DNA from: Streptococcus oralis
Lineage (GTDB): Bacteria > Bacillota > Bacilli > Lactobacillales > Streptococcaceae
DNA: 64,000 bases
NCBI RefSeq assembly: GCF_003943415.1
Contig: NZ_RJPK01000001.1
Span: 248,001-312,000, forward strand
Direction: 5' to 3'
Under the pieces are notes generated by a model that was given only the letters and a program-made list of their open reading frames with translations, made no database searches and had not been told where the DNA came from. Shown here one piece after another: positions 17,270 to 27,020 of this stretch. Position 1 is the stretch's first letter, and each line of letters starts with the position of its first letter. The translations under genes and the position numbers were made by a program.

Positions 17270-19624
17270 ATGAAAGATAAAATTAAAGAATATTTGCAAG
17301 AGAAGGGGCGAGTGACGGTAAATGACCTGGCTCAGGCTCTCGGAAAGGATGGATCCAAGGATTTCCGTGAGTTGATTAAAACCCTGTCTCTGATGGAAAG
17401 AAAGCACCAGATTCGATTTGGAGAAGATGGTAGCCTCACCTTGGACCAGAAGAAGAAACATGAAATTACCCTCAAAGGGATTTTTCATGCCCATAAAAAT
17501 GGCTTCGGCTTTGTCAGTCTGGAAGGCGAGGAGGATGATCTTTTTGTTGGAAAAAACGATGTCAACTATGCCATTGATGGCGATACCGTTGAGGTGGTCA
17601 TCAAGAAAGTTGCTGACCGTAACAAGGGAACAGCTGCAGAAGCCAAAATTATTGATATCCTAGAACATAGCCTGACGACGGTTGTCGGCCAAATTGTTCT
17701 GGATCAGGAAAAGCCCAAGTATGCCGGCTATATCCGTTCCAAAAATCAGAAAATCAGCCAACCTATTTATGTGAAGAAACCAGCCCTCAAACTTGAAGGA
17801 ACAGAAGTTCTAAAGGTCTTTATCGACAAATACCCAAGTAAGAAACATGATTTCTTTGTTGCTAGTGTGCTGGACGTGGTGGGACACTCGACTGATGCTG
17901 GGATTGATGTCCTTGAAGTCTTGGAGTCTATGGATATTGTTTCAGAATTTCCAGAAGCTGTTCTCAAGGAGGCGGAAAGTGTGCCTGATGCTCCCTCAGA
18001 AAAGGATATGGAAGGGCGTCTGGATTTAAGAGATGAGCTTACCTTTACCATTGACGGCGCGGATGCCAAGGACTTGGACGATGCAGTTCACATCAAGCCT
18101 TTGAAAAATGGCAATATCGAACTCGGAGTTCACATTGCGGATGTTTCCTACTATGTGACAGAGGGTTCTGCCCTTGACAAGGAAGCCCTTAATCGCGCGA
18201 CTTCTGTCTATGTGACAGACCGAGTGGTTCCAATGCTTCCAGAGCGCTTGTCAAACGGTATCTGCTCTCTCAATCCTCAAGTAGATCGCTTGACCCAGTC
18301 TGCCATTATGGAGATTGATAAACATGGTCGTGTGGTTAATTACACCATTACCCAAACAGTTATCAAGACAAGCTTTCGTATGACCTATAGCGCTGTTAAT
18401 GATATTCTAGCAGGTGACGAGGAAAAGAGACAAGAGTTTAAGAAAATTGTTCCTAGTATCGAACTCATGGTCAAGCTTCATGAAATTCTAGAAAATATGC
18501 GAGAGAAACGTGGTGCTCTTAATTTTGATACCAGTGAAGCTAAGATTTTGGTGGATCAAAAAGGCAAGCCTGTGGATATCGTTCTTCGCCAACGAGGCAT
18601 TGCAGAGCGCATGATTGAGTCCTTCATGTTGATTGCCAACGAAACGGTTGCTGAGCACTTTAGCAAGTTGGATCTACCTTTCATCTATCGGATTCACGAG
18701 GAGCCCAAGGCTGAAAAAGTTCAGAAGTTTATTGATTATGCTTCGAGCTTTGGTTTGCGAATTTATGGAACTGCCAGTGAGATTAGCCAGGAGGCCCTCC
18801 AAGACATCATGCGTACTGTTGAGGGAGAACCCTATGCGGATGTATTGTCCATGATGCTTCTTCGCTCCATGCAACAGGCTCGCTATTCGGAGCACAATCA
18901 CGGTCACTATGGACTAACAGCTGACTATTACACTCACTTTACTAGTCCGATTCGCCGTTATCCTGACCTCCTTGTTCACCGTATGATTCGAGACTATGGG
19001 CGTTCTAAGGAAGTAGCAGAGCATTTTGAGCAAGTGATTCCAGAGATTGCGACCCAGTCTTCCAACCGTGAGCGTCGTGCCATCGAGGCGGAGCGTGAAG
19101 TCGAAGCCATGAAAAAAGCTGAGTACATGGAAGAATACGTGGGTGAAGAGTACGATGCAGTTGTATCCAGCATCGTCAAATTCGGTCTCTTTGTTGAATT
19201 GCCAAATACAGTCGAAGGCTTGATTCATATCACTAATCTGCCTGAATTTTATCATTTCAACGAGCGTGACTTGACACTCCGTGGGGAGAAATCGGGTACA
19301 ACCTTCCGTGTAGGACAGCAGATTCGCATTCGGGTTGAAAGAACCGATAAGATGACAGGTGAGATTGATTTCTCTTATATTCCAAGTGAGTTTGATGTCA
19401 TCGAAAAAGGCTTGAAACAAGCTAGTCACAAAGACAGAAGTCGTGGCATAAGTCGTCGTTCAGATAAGAAGGAAGATAAGAGAAAATCAGGACGCTCAAA
19501 TAATAAGCACAAGCATTCACAAAAAGACAAGAAGAAAAAGGGCAAGAAACCTTTTTACAAAGAAGTAGCTAAGAAAGGAGCCAAGCATGGCAAAGGGAGA
19601 GGGAAAGGTCGTCGCACAAAATAA
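17270..19624 (+). CDS. rnr: Ribonuclease R
   Basis: A 784-residue 3'-5' exoribonuclease that degrades structured RNA, including mRNA released by tmRNA. It has an N-terminal helix-turn-helix (about 1-60), cold-shock domains (about 70-230), the RNB catalytic domain with [14 protein letters not shown] holding the metal-binding Asp residues, an S1 domain (about 630-710), and a very Lys/Arg-rich tail. The binding site (AGAAAG) is weak. Its last 38 bases overlap smpB, which joins the nuclease to the trans-translation factor. Confidence 0.95.
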   Translation: MKDKIKEYLQEKGRVTVNDLAQALGKDGSKDFRELIKTLSLMERKHQIRFGEDGSLTLDQKKKHEITLKGIFHAHKNGFGFVSLEGEEDDLFVGKNDVNYAIDGDTVEVVIKKVADRNKGTAAEAKIIDILEHSLTTVVGQIVLDQEKPKYAGYIRSKNQKISQPIYVKKPALKLEGTEVLKVFIDKYPSKKHDFFVASVLDVVGHSTDAGIDVLEVLESMDIVSEFPEAVLKEAESVPDAPSEKDMEGRLDLRDELTFTIDGADAKDLDDAVHIKPLKNGNIELGVHIADVSYYVTEGSALDKEALNRATSVYVTDRVVPMLPERLSNGICSLNPQVDRLTQSAIMEIDKHGRVVNYTITQTVIKTSFRMTYSAVNDILAGDEEKRQEFKKIVPSIELMVKLHEILENMREKRGALNFDTSEAKILVDQKGKPVDIVLRQRGIAERMIESFMLIANETVAEHFSKLDLPFIYRIHEEPKAEKVQKFIDYASSFGLRIYGTASEISQEALQDIMRTVEGEPYADVLSMMLLRSMQQARYSEHNHGHYGLTADYYTHFTSPIRRYPDLLVHRMIRDYGRSKEVAEHFEQVIPEIATQSSNRERRAIEAEREVEAMKKAEYMEEYVGEEYDAVVSSIVKFGLFVELPNTVEGLIHITNLPEFYHFNERDLTLRGEKSGTTFRVGQQIRIRVERTDKMTGEIDFSYIPSEFDVIEKGLKQASHKDRSRGISRRSDKKEDKRKSGRSNNKHKHSQKDKKKKGKKPFYKEVAKKGAKHGKGRGKGRRTK

Positions 19625-20054
19625 AAAAGCGCACCACGACTATACAATCGTAGATACGCTAGAGGCAGGGATGGTCCTAACCGGAACTGAAATCAAGAGC
19701 GTTCGAGCCGCTCGAATCAATCTCAAGGACGGCTTTGCCCAAGTAAAAAATGGGGAAGTCTGGCTGAGCAATGTTCATATCGCTCCTTACGAAGAGGGCA
19801 ATATCTGGAACCAGGAACCAGAACGCCGTCGTAAACTCCTGCTCCATAAGAAGCAAATTCAAAAATTGGAACAAGAGACCAAAGGGACAGGAATGACCCT
19901 TGTTCCCCTTAAAGTCTATATCAAAGATGGCTACTCCAAACTCCTTTTAGGACTTGCCAAAGGGAAGCACGACTATGACAAACGAGAGTCGATCAAGCGA
20001 CGTGAACAAAACCGCGACATCGCGCGTGTCATGAAAGCTGTCAACCAGCGTTAA
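19587..20054 (+). CDS. smpB: SsrA-binding protein SmpB
   Basis: A 155-residue tmRNA partner that brings the tRNA-like domain to stalled ribosomes. It shows [34 protein letters not shown], and a C-terminal basic tail with [22 protein letters not shown] lies within rnr, upstream of ATG, and the gene begins inside the lysine-rich tail of rnr in another frame. Confidence 0.97.
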   Translation: MAKGEGKVVAQNKKAHHDYTIVDTLEAGMVLTGTEIKSVRAARINLKDGFAQVKNGEVWLSNVHIAPYEEGNIWNQEPERRRKLLLHKKQIQKLEQETKGTGMTLVPLKVYIKDGYSKLLLGLAKGKHDYDKRESIKRREQNRDIARVMKAVNQR

Positions 20055-20068
20055 GAAGAGGAAGTGAA

Positions 20069-20929
20069 ATGGAAAAACTAATTGCCTATAAACGGATGCC
20101 CTTGTGGAATAAACAGACCATGCCAGAAATTGTCCAGCAAAAACACAATACCAAGGTCGGCACTTGGGGAAAAATTACTGTCTTGAAGGGGACACTCAAG
20201 TTTATTGAGTTGACAGAAGATGGTGAGGTTCTAGCTGAACATCTCTTTGAAGCAGGAGCCGACAACCCTATGGCGCAACCACAAGCCTGGCACCGAGTAG
20301 AGGCTGCCACTGATGATGTAGAATGGTACTTGGAATTTTATTGTAAATCTGAGGATTATTTCCCTAAGAAATACCAGACCAATCCAGTCCATTCAGAGGT
20401 TCTAGAAGCCATGCAAACGGTGAAACCAGGTAGAGCCCTGGATTTGGGTTGTGGTCAAGGCCGTAACTCTCTCTTTCTTGCTCAGAAAGGTTTTGATGTG
20501 ACAGCTGTGGATCAAAATGAATTGTCCCTTGAAATCTTGCAAAGCATTGTGGAACAAGAGGATCTAGACATGCCTGTCGGACTTTATGATATCAATTCAG
20601 CCAGTATTAGCCAAGACTATGATTTCATCGTTTCAACAGTTGTTTTAATGTTTCTACAAGCGGACCGCATTCCAGCTATTATCCAAAATATGCAGGAGCA
20701 CACCACGGTCGGTGGCTATAATCTTATCGTCTGTGCTATGGACACGGAGGATTATCCTTGCTCAGTCAACTTTCCATTCACCTTTAAAGAAGGGGAGCTG
20801 GCCGACTACTACAAGGATTGGGAATTAATTAAGTACAATGAAAACCCAGGACATCTGCACCGTCGTGATGAAAATGGCAATCGCATTCAACTACGCTTTG
20901 CGACCATGTTAGCCAAAAAAGTCAAGTAA
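20069..20929 (+). CDS. tehB: TehB-type SAM-dependent methyltransferase
   Basis: A 286-residue protein with two parts: an N-terminal cupin-like DUF1971 domain (about 1-105, with AYKRMPLWN and AWHRVEA) and a class I methyltransferase (about 120-286) with ALDLGCGQGRNSLFLA as the SAM site. This matches TehB, linked to tellurite resistance; the natural substrate is unknown. AAGAGGAAG precedes ATG. It ends the rnr-smpB-tehB group with a terminator. Confidence 0.88.
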   Translation: MEKLIAYKRMPLWNKQTMPEIVQQKHNTKVGTWGKITVLKGTLKFIELTEDGEVLAEHLFEAGADNPMAQPQAWHRVEAATDDVEWYLEFYCKSEDYFPKKYQTNPVHSEVLEAMQTVKPGRALDLGCGQGRNSLFLAQKGFDVTAVDQNELSLEILQSIVEQEDLDMPVGLYDINSASISQDYDFIVSTVVLMFLQADRIPAIIQNMQEHTTVGGYNLIVCAMDTEDYPCSVNFPFTFKEGELADYYKDWELIKYNENPGHLHRRDENGNRIQLRFATMLAKKVK

Positions 20930-20943
20930 ATCAAACATCTACA

Positions 20944-20985
20944 AGCGAATAGTAACCACTTTGCAAGGTTTCTATTCGTTTTTAT
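20944..20985 (+). terminator. Terminator of tehB
   Basis: CGAATAG and CTATTCG pair, with AACC/GGTT inside, and the hairpin is followed by TTTTTAT. Confidence 0.75.
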
Positions 20986-21017
20986 TTGCGTTGGTTGATT
21001 GGGGCGAGCAGGATTTT

Positions 21018-21026
21018 ATGCTATAC
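21018..21026 (+). promoter_or_regulatory. Promoter of the Card1-like gene
   Basis: TGC-TATACT, an extended -10, about 80 nt before the ATG. TTGATT at 20995-21000 is too far upstream for standard spacing. Together with terminators on both sides it makes the next gene a separate unit. Confidence 0.5.
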
Positions 21027-21106
21027 TAGAAGTAGGAAAAGCGAGCAGTAGAAGTGTGTTACTGCCTCTTTCAGCGCAAGAAGTTGTATATGATGGAGGT
21101 GATCCA

Positions 21107-22255
21107 ATGACGAGTCTTTTGGTGGAGCTGTATGATCGGCATGTATTGGAAAAGAATGTCTACCAAGCTTTTGTCAGTGATTGTGACGAGATTCTTTTTC
21201 TATCTTTGACGAAAATAAGTAATAACGATAAACTTTCACTGCGCCATTTTATCCTGGATGAAGTCCCCCATATCCAACGAGTGACCTTTCGTCAGTTATC
21301 CTTAGAACAACTAGCAAACCAGTTAGATTATTGCTTGGCTGAGTATGACCAGGTTCTTCTTGATGTTTTTGGTGGGGATTCGCTACTCGCCCTATCTCTC
21401 TATCAATACGGCTTGGATCGCCACCTTCCCATCGTTGCAATGGATGTCGAGCGGGGAAAACAATACAAGTGGGTAGCTGGTCAGTTGGAAAAAGAAGATT
21501 TGGACATTCCTACCCTAAGCATCCAACAGCTGATAGCCTTGCGTGGTGGAAAAATACTCAAATCAAAACGCCCTATCCACTCAGTTCAGCAAATTGCTGC
21601 CATCAAAAAACTAGCCAGCTCGGCTATTACCAATCCAGCCCACTGGTATCAAGTGACCCAATTTTTCTCTCTAGCTAAGACCAATGACCTTCATGCTGAG
21701 ACAGAAAAGATTCTGGAAAACAACGGCAAGTATTATCACTATCCAGAATCCCTTATCCCCTTACTAGTGGAAGCGGGGATGCTTCGCATTGAAGGCGAGG
21801 ACAAGGAGCGAGTAAGCTACAGCTTTCCAACTCAAGAAGCTCAAATCTTTTGTCGCAACAAAGGGCACATTTTAGAATTGTATCTCTATCTCTTGGCGCT
21901 TGAATCTCAGCTGTTTGATGAATGCATGATAGGTGGTGAGATTGATTGGAATGGTATCTTTCCAGAGGCGGACAATGTTCAAAATGAGATTGATGTCATT
22001 CTGAGAAAGGGGCGCTCGATTACCTTTATCTCTTGCAAGATGACAGATTTGTCAGTTGAAGCCATCAACGAACTAGAAGTCTACGCCAATCATTTTGCTG
22101 GGGAGAGTTGCCTCAAGTTAATTGTCTGTACGGGGAAAATCAATCCTGTTTATGCCAATCGCTGTCAGGAATACGGCGTGCTGGTCATTAGAAGTGAGCA
22201 GATTTCCAATCTCATTCCCATGCTAAAAAAATATTCTAAGAGACAAAAAAGATAA
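21107..22255 (+). CDS. Card1-like CARF-nuclease protein (DUF1887 family)
   Basis: A 382-residue protein. Residues 1-120 look like a CARF sensor fold: DQVLLDVFGGDSLLALSLY (81-99) mirrors the D-x-T-G-G-T-K motif that binds cyclic oligoadenylate, with GGD instead of GGT. Residues 245-345 look like a PD-(D/E)xK nuclease: KGHILELYLY (252-261), NEIDVILRKG (293-302) and FISCK (307-311). Card1/Can2 proteins in type III CRISPR immunity share this order and length and cut DNA and RNA when activated. The start at 21107 has an excellent GGAGGTGATCC upstream. No cas gene or array is in the window. The DxK acidic position is Ser309, so activity is uncertain. Confidence 0.7.
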   Translation: MTSLLVELYDRHVLEKNVYQAFVSDCDEILFLSLTKISNNDKLSLRHFILDEVPHIQRVTFRQLSLEQLANQLDYCLAEYDQVLLDVFGGDSLLALSLYQYGLDRHLPIVAMDVERGKQYKWVAGQLEKEDLDIPTLSIQQLIALRGGKILKSKRPIHSVQQIAAIKKLASSAITNPAHWYQVTQFFSLAKTNDLHAETEKILENNGKYYHYPESLIPLLVEAGMLRIEGEDKERVSYSFPTQEAQIFCRNKGHILELYLYLLALESQLFDECMIGGEIDWNGIFPEADNVQNEIDVILRKGRSITFISCKMTDLSVEAINELEVYANHFAGESCLKLIVCTGKINPVYANRCQEYGVLVIRSEQISNLIPMLKKYSKRQKR

Positions 22256-22268
22256 GAAATAATATCAT

Positions 22269-22294
22269 GAAAGGCTGGCATTCCAGTCTTTTTT
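22269..22294 (+). terminator. Weak terminator after the Card1-like gene
   Basis: AAGGCTGG and CCAGTCTT pair (one G-U) around CATT, followed by TTTTTT. Confidence 0.6.
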
Positions 22295-22299
22295 ACTTA

Positions 22300-22310
22300 T
22301 TTTTCGAATA
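22300..22310 (+). promoter_or_regulatory. Competence (CIN/com-box) promoter of coiA
   Basis: TTCGAATA at 22303-22310 with a T-rich flank is one base from the ComX-dependent combox consensus TACGAATA, and lies 22 nt before the coiA ATG. In pneumococcus coiA is a ComX-induced late gene. Confidence 0.65.
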
Positions 22311-22331
22311 AATGAGAAAAGGAGGTAGACC

Positions 22332-23288
22332 ATGTTTGTAGCCAGAGATGCCAAGGGAAATTTGGTGAATGCCCTCGAAAAAGAAGTGACCAAGCAAGCT
22401 TATACTTGTCCAGCCTGTGGGGGCGGACTACGATTACGCCAAGGACAGAGTATTCGAACGCACTTTGCCCATGAAAGGTTAAGGGATTGTATAGCTATTT
22501 TTGAAAATGAAAGTCCAGAACACTTGGGCAACAAAGAGGCCCTTTATCACTGGGCCAAGAAGGACAATCAGGTCGCCTTAGAATATAATCTGCCCGATAT
22601 TCAGCAGATAGCGGATGTTCTCGTCAATGAGAAACTAGCGTTGGAGGTTCAGTGCAGCCCTTTGTCTCAAAAGCTTTTAGGCGATAGAAGCCAAGGCTAC
22701 CGTAGTCAGGGATACCAGGTTATCTGGCTACTGGGAGAAAAACTCTGGTTAAAAGAGCGATTAACACAACTGCAAAGGGGATTCCTCTATTTTAGTCAAA
22801 ATATGGGATTCTATGTTTGGGAACTAGATCTCAAAAAGCAAGTTTTGAGACTCAAATATCTTCTGCATCAGGACCTACGTGGCAAGCTTCATTTTCAGGT
22901 TAAGGAATTTCCCTATGGACAAGGAAATCTCTTGGAAATTCTACGATTTCCTTATCAAAAACAAAAAATGCCTCGTTTTGCAGTTGTCCAAGATCCCACT
23001 ATCTGTCACTATATTCGCCAGCAGTTGTACTACCAAACGCCTTACTGGATGAAGAAGCAGGAGGAAGCATATCATCAAGGAAACAATCTATTAAACCGTC
23101 AACTGGACGATTGGTATCCCCAAATCAGACCAATAGAGTCAGGTGATTTTTTGCAGATTGAAACGGATTTGACTAGCTATTATAGAAATTTTCAGGCTTA
23201 CTATCAAAAAAATCCGAAAAATAATCGCCAAAAGCTCTATCCACCAGCTTTTTATCACTTATATTTCTCAAAAAATGTGGTAAAATAG
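22332..23288 (+). CDS. coiA: Competence protein CoiA
   Basis: A 318-residue protein required for recombination of incoming DNA during transformation. A zinc-ribbon-like start (CPACGGG near 27-33, then THFAHE) is followed by a nuclease-like region: ESPEHLGNKEALYHW, then IADVLVNEKLALEVQCS, which has the D...E-x-Q pattern of the PD-(D/E)xK fold. AAGGAGG precedes ATG. A combox lies just upstream. pepF follows after 18 nt and may share competence induction. Confidence 0.93.
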   Translation: MFVARDAKGNLVNALEKEVTKQAYTCPACGGGLRLRQGQSIRTHFAHERLRDCIAIFENESPEHLGNKEALYHWAKKDNQVALEYNLPDIQQIADVLVNEKLALEVQCSPLSQKLLGDRSQGYRSQGYQVIWLLGEKLWLKERLTQLQRGFLYFSQNMGFYVWELDLKKQVLRLKYLLHQDLRGKLHFQVKEFPYGQGNLLEILRFPYQKQKMPRFAVVQDPTICHYIRQQLYYQTPYWMKKQEEAYHQGNNLLNRQLDDWYPQIRPIESGDFLQIETDLTSYYRNFQAYYQKNPKNNRQKLYPPAFYHLYFSKNVVK

Positions 23289-23306
23289 AAAGGATGGAGG
23301 AATCTT

Positions 23307-25109
23307 ATGGTATTACAACGACATGAAATAAATGAAAAAGATACATGGGATCTTTCGACAATCTACCCAACAGACCAGGCTTGGGAAGAAGCCTTGAAAG
23401 ACTTAACTGAAAAAGTACAAACAGCATCTCAGTATGAGGGGCATCTCTTGGATAGCGCGGACAGTTTGCTTGAGATTACAGAATTCTCACTTGACTTGGA
23501 ACGCCAAGTTGAAAAGCTTTATGTCTATGCACATATGAAAAATGACCAGGACACGCGTGAAGCCAAGTATCAAGAGTACTATGCTAAGGCAATGACCCTA
23601 TACAGTCAGTTAGAACAAGCCTTTTCATTTTATGAACCTGAGTTTATGGAGATGAGTGAGGAGCAGTATGCGGCCTTCCTAGAAGCTCAACCAAAACTCC
23701 AAGTTTACAAGCACTTTTTTGACAAGCTCTTGCAGAAGAAAGACCATGTTCTTTCGCAACGTGAGGAAGAATTACTTGCTGGAGCAGGAGAGATCTTTGG
23801 CGCTGCTAGTGAAACTTTCGCTATTTTGGACAATGCGGATATTAGCTTCCCATATGTTCTTGATGATGAAGGCAAGGAAGTGCAACTCTCACACGGTACT
23901 TACATCCGTTTGATGGAGTCTAAAAACCGTGAAGTGCGTCGTGGTGCCTATGAAGCCCTTTATGCGACATACGAGCAATTCCAACACACTTATGCTAAGA
24001 CTTTGCAGACAAATGTTAAGGTGCAAAACTACCGCGCAAAAGTTCGCAACTATAAGAGTGCTCGCCATGCAGCTCTCGCAGCAAACTTTGTTCCAGAAAG
24101 TGTCTATGACAATCTAGTAGCAACAGTTCGCAAGCATTTGCCACTCTTGCATCGTTACCTTGAACTTCGTTCTAAAATCTTGGGGATTTCTGATCTCAAG
24201 ATGTACGATGTATACACACCACTATCTTCAGTAGAATACAGCTTTACTTACGAAGAAGCCTTGAAAAAAGCAGAAGAGGCCTTGGCGGTCTTGGGTGACG
24301 ACTACTTGAGTCGTGTCAAATGTGCCTTTAGCGAGCGTTGGATTGATGTCTATGAAAACCAAGGCAAGCGTTCTGGTGCCTACTCTGGTGGTTCTTATGA
24401 TACTAATGCCTTCATGCTTCTCAACTGGCAGGACAATCTAGATAATCTCTTTACCCTTGTCCATGAAACAGGTCACAGTATGCACTCAAGCTATACTCGT
24501 GAAACGCAGCCTTATGTTTACGGAGATTACTCTATCTTCTTGGCTGAGATTGCCTCAACGACCAATGAAAATATCTTGACAGAGAAATTGTTGGAAGAAG
24601 TAGAAGACGATGCGACACGCTTTGCTATTCTCAATAACTTCCTAGACGGTTTCCGTGGAACAGTCTTCCGTCAAACTCAATTCGCTGAGTTTGAACATGC
24701 CATCCACCAAGCAGACCAAAATGGAGAAGTCTTGACCAGCGATTTCCTCAATAAACTCTACGCTGACTTGAACCAAGAGTACTATGGACTCAGCAAGGAA
24801 GACAATCCTCAGATCCAATACGAGTGGGCGCGCATTCCACACTTCTACTATAACTACTATGTTTATCAGTATTCAACAGGTTTTGCAGCTGCTTCAGCCT
24901 TAGCTGAGAAGATTGTCCATGGTAGTCAAGAAGATCGTGACCGCTATATCGACTACCTCAAGGCTGGTAAGTCTGACTATCCGCTCAATGTTATGAGAAA
25001 AGCGGGTGTTGATATGGAAAAAGAAGACTATCTTAACGATGCCTTTGCAGTCTTTGAACGTCGCTTGAACGAGTTTGAAGCTCTTGTTGAAAAATTGGGA
25101 TTAGCATAA
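23307..25109 (+). CDS. pepF: Oligoendopeptidase F
   Basis: A 600-residue M3-family zinc metallopeptidase that cuts medium-length peptides in the cytoplasm. The zinc motif HETGHSMH (HExxH, near residue 388) and the downstream Glu in [11 protein letters not shown] are present. TGGAGGAATC precedes ATG. It lies 18 nt after coiA and 1 nt before the methyltransferase gene, so all three are one transcript. Confidence 0.95.
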   Translation: MVLQRHEINEKDTWDLSTIYPTDQAWEEALKDLTEKVQTASQYEGHLLDSADSLLEITEFSLDLERQVEKLYVYAHMKNDQDTREAKYQEYYAKAMTLYSQLEQAFSFYEPEFMEMSEEQYAAFLEAQPKLQVYKHFFDKLLQKKDHVLSQREEELLAGAGEIFGAASETFAILDNADISFPYVLDDEGKEVQLSHGTYIRLMESKNREVRRGAYEALYATYEQFQHTYAKTLQTNVKVQNYRAKVRNYKSARHAALAANFVPESVYDNLVATVRKHLPLLHRYLELRSKILGISDLKMYDVYTPLSSVEYSFTYEEALKKAEEALAVLGDDYLSRVKCAFSERWIDVYENQGKRSGAYSGGSYDTNAFMLLNWQDNLDNLFTLVHETGHSMHSSYTRETQPYVYGDYSIFLAEIASTTNENILTEKLLEEVEDDATRFAILNNFLDGFRGTVFRQTQFAEFEHAIHQADQNGEVLTSDFLNKLYADLNQEYYGLSKEDNPQIQYEWARIPHFYYNYYVYQYSTGFAAASALAEKIVHGSQEDRDRYIDYLKAGKSDYPLNVMRKAGVDMEKEDYLNDAFAVFERRLNEFEALVEKLGLA

Positions 25110-25110
25110 G

Positions 25111-25824
25111 ATGGTAGAGTCTTATAGTAAAAATGCCAATCACAATATGCGACGTCCAGTCGTCAAGGAAGAAATCGTAGAACTCATGCGCCAGCGTCAA
25201 AAGCAGGTGACAGATTCCTTGAAAGAATTGGAAATCTTCGCTCGCAAGGAAAACATTCCCATCATTCCCCATGAAACGGTCGCTTACTTTCGATTTCTCA
25301 TGGAGACCATACAGCCCAAGAACATTTTGGAGATTGGAACGGCAATTGGCTTCTCAGCTCTCCTGATGGCGGAACATGCCCCAAATGCTAAGATTACAAC
25401 TATTGACCGTAATCCTGAGATGATAGGCTTTGCCAAGGAAAACTTTGCCCAGTTTGACAGTCGTAAGCAAATCACTCTTTTAGAGGGGGACGCAGTCGAT
25501 GTCCTATCAACCTTGACAGAAACCTATGATTTTGTCTTTATGGATTCGGCCAAGTCCAAATACATCGTCTTTCTGCCTGAAATCCTCAAGCACTTGGAAG
25601 TCGGTGGAGTAGTGGTCTTGGATGATATTTTCCAAGGAGGCGATGTTGCCAAGGATATCATGGAAGTCCGTCGGGGTCAACGCACCATTTATAAAGGTTT
25701 GCAGAGACTTTTCGATGCAACTTTGGACAATCCAGGTCTAACAGCAACTCTAGTTCCGCTCGGGGATGGGATTCTCATGCTGAGAAAAAATGTAGCAGAT
25801 GTCCAACTTCCTGATAGTGGATGA
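25111..25824 (+). CDS. SAM-dependent O-methyltransferase
   Basis: A 237-residue class I methyltransferase of the catechol/caffeoyl-CoA O-methyltransferase type. ILEIGTAIGFSALLMAEH is the SAM-binding loop, FVFMDSAKSKY and VVLDDIFQGG are the following strand motifs. Relatives modify tRNA hydroxyuridine-34 (TrmR) or small molecules; the target here is not determinable, though the presence of a TrhP1-like U32 gene at 2.8 kb makes the TrmR role attractive. It is directly coupled to pepF. Confidence 0.8.
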   Translation: MVESYSKNANHNMRRPVVKEEIVELMRQRQKQVTDSLKELEIFARKENIPIIPHETVAYFRFLMETIQPKNILEIGTAIGFSALLMAEHAPNAKITTIDRNPEMIGFAKENFAQFDSRKQITLLEGDAVDVLSTLTETYDFVFMDSAKSKYIVFLPEILKHLEVGGVVVLDDIFQGGDVAKDIMEVRRGQRTIYKGLQRLFDATLDNPGLTATLVPLGDGILMLRKNVADVQLPDSG

Positions 25825-25889
25825 TTTTTAGAAAAATTTAAGACAATTTAGTAAAATAGAGAAGGTAACTTACCATAAAAGGAGTAAAC

Positions 25890-26831
25890 ATGAAGAAAAA
25901 ACTATTGGCAGGAGCCATTACCTTATTATCTGTAGCGACTTTGGCTGCTTGTTCAAAAAGTTCTGAAGGAGCTGACCTCATCAGCATGAAGGGTGATGTC
26001 GTCACTGAACATCAATTTTATGAACAAGTCAAAAATAACCCAACTGCGCAACAAGTTTTGCTTAATATGACCATTGAAAAAGTTTTTGAAAAACAATATG
26101 GTTCAGAAGTGACTGACAAAGAGGTGGATGATGCTGTTGCTGAAGAGCAGAAGAAATACGGTGATAGTTATCAAAATGTTCTTTCACGTGCGGGTATGAC
26201 TCCTGAGACTCGTAAAGCTCAAATTCGCACAAGTAAGTTGGTCGAATTGGCAGTTAAAAAAGCAGCAGAAAATGAACTGACTGACGAAGCTTACCAAAAA
26301 GCTTTTGAGTCTTATACACCAGATGTAACAGCTCAGATCATCCGTATGGATAATGAAGCCAAGGCAAAAGAAGTGCTTGAAAAGGCAAAAGCCGAAGGAG
26401 CTGACTTTGCCCAGTTGGCAAAAGACAACTCAAATGATGACAAGACAAAAGAAAATGGTGGCGAAATCACTTTTGACTCTGCTTCAACAGAACTTCCAGA
26501 ACAAGTCAAGAAGGCGGCCTTTGCCTTGGATGTGAATGGTGTCTCTGATGTTATCACAGCGACTGGAACACAAGCCTACAGTACCCAATACTACATTATT
26601 AAGCTAACCAAGAAAACAGAAAAATCATCAAACCTAGATGACTACAAAGAAAAATTGAAAACGGTCATCCTGACTCAGAAACAAAACGATTCATCTTTCG
26701 TTCAGAGCGTTATCGGAAAAGAATTCCAAGCTGCCAATATTAAAGTGAAAGATCCTGTTTTCCAAAATATCTTTGCCCAATACGTTGGTGGTGCAGACTC
26801 AAACTCAAGCAGTAGCTCATCAGCAGAATAA
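25890..26831 (+). CDS. prsA: Foldase lipoprotein PrsA/PpmA
   Basis: A 313-residue lipoprotein with signal peptide and lipobox LAAC (Cys21), an N-terminal chaperone domain, a parvulin-like PPIC domain (about 140-240, with ITFDSASTELPEQVKKAAF) and a Ser/Asn-rich end. It helps exported proteins fold outside the membrane; the pneumococcal equivalent PpmA was reported to lack isomerase activity. AAAGGAG precedes ATG. A possible own -10 (TAAAAT, 25852-25857) is upstream. Confidence 0.93.
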   Translation: MKKKLLAGAITLLSVATLAACSKSSEGADLISMKGDVVTEHQFYEQVKNNPTAQQVLLNMTIEKVFEKQYGSEVTDKEVDDAVAEEQKKYGDSYQNVLSRAGMTPETRKAQIRTSKLVELAVKKAAENELTDEAYQKAFESYTPDVTAQIIRMDNEAKAKEVLEKAKAEGADFAQLAKDNSNDDKTKENGGEITFDSASTELPEQVKKAAFALDVNGVSDVITATGTQAYSTQYYIIKLTKKTEKSSNLDDYKEKLKTVILTQKQNDSSFVQSVIGKEFQAANIKVKDPVFQNIFAQYVGGADSNSSSSSSAE

Positions 26832-26836
26832 AAAAG

Positions 26837-26871
26837 AAAATACAAACTTTGTCTTGAAGTTTGTATTTTTT
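26837..26871 (+). terminator. Terminator of prsA
   Basis: AAAATACAAACTT and AAGTTTGTATTTT form a 13-bp stem with a 7-nt loop and a T tail. Confidence 0.88.
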
Positions 26872-27020
26872 AGTAATCAGTTTCGGCCAAATAGCAAAAT
26901 TCGAAGGATTGGAGGATAAGAGTTTTTTTCTTTCTGAAAAAATGGTATAATAGCAATCAAAACTAGAAAATAAAACGGAATTAGGAACAGTTTTCTCTGT
27001 TTCTATTAGAGTGGTGACAT

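Noticed and set aside
18914..19429. 171-codon minus-strand ORF inside rnr
   Set aside because: Antisense to a conserved catalytic region, no ribosome binding site or family match.
25837..25857. TTTAAG ... TTTAGT before prsA as a CiaR site
   Set aside because: Spacing is 4 not 5, the second half differs, and it overlaps the -10 rather than the -35 region.
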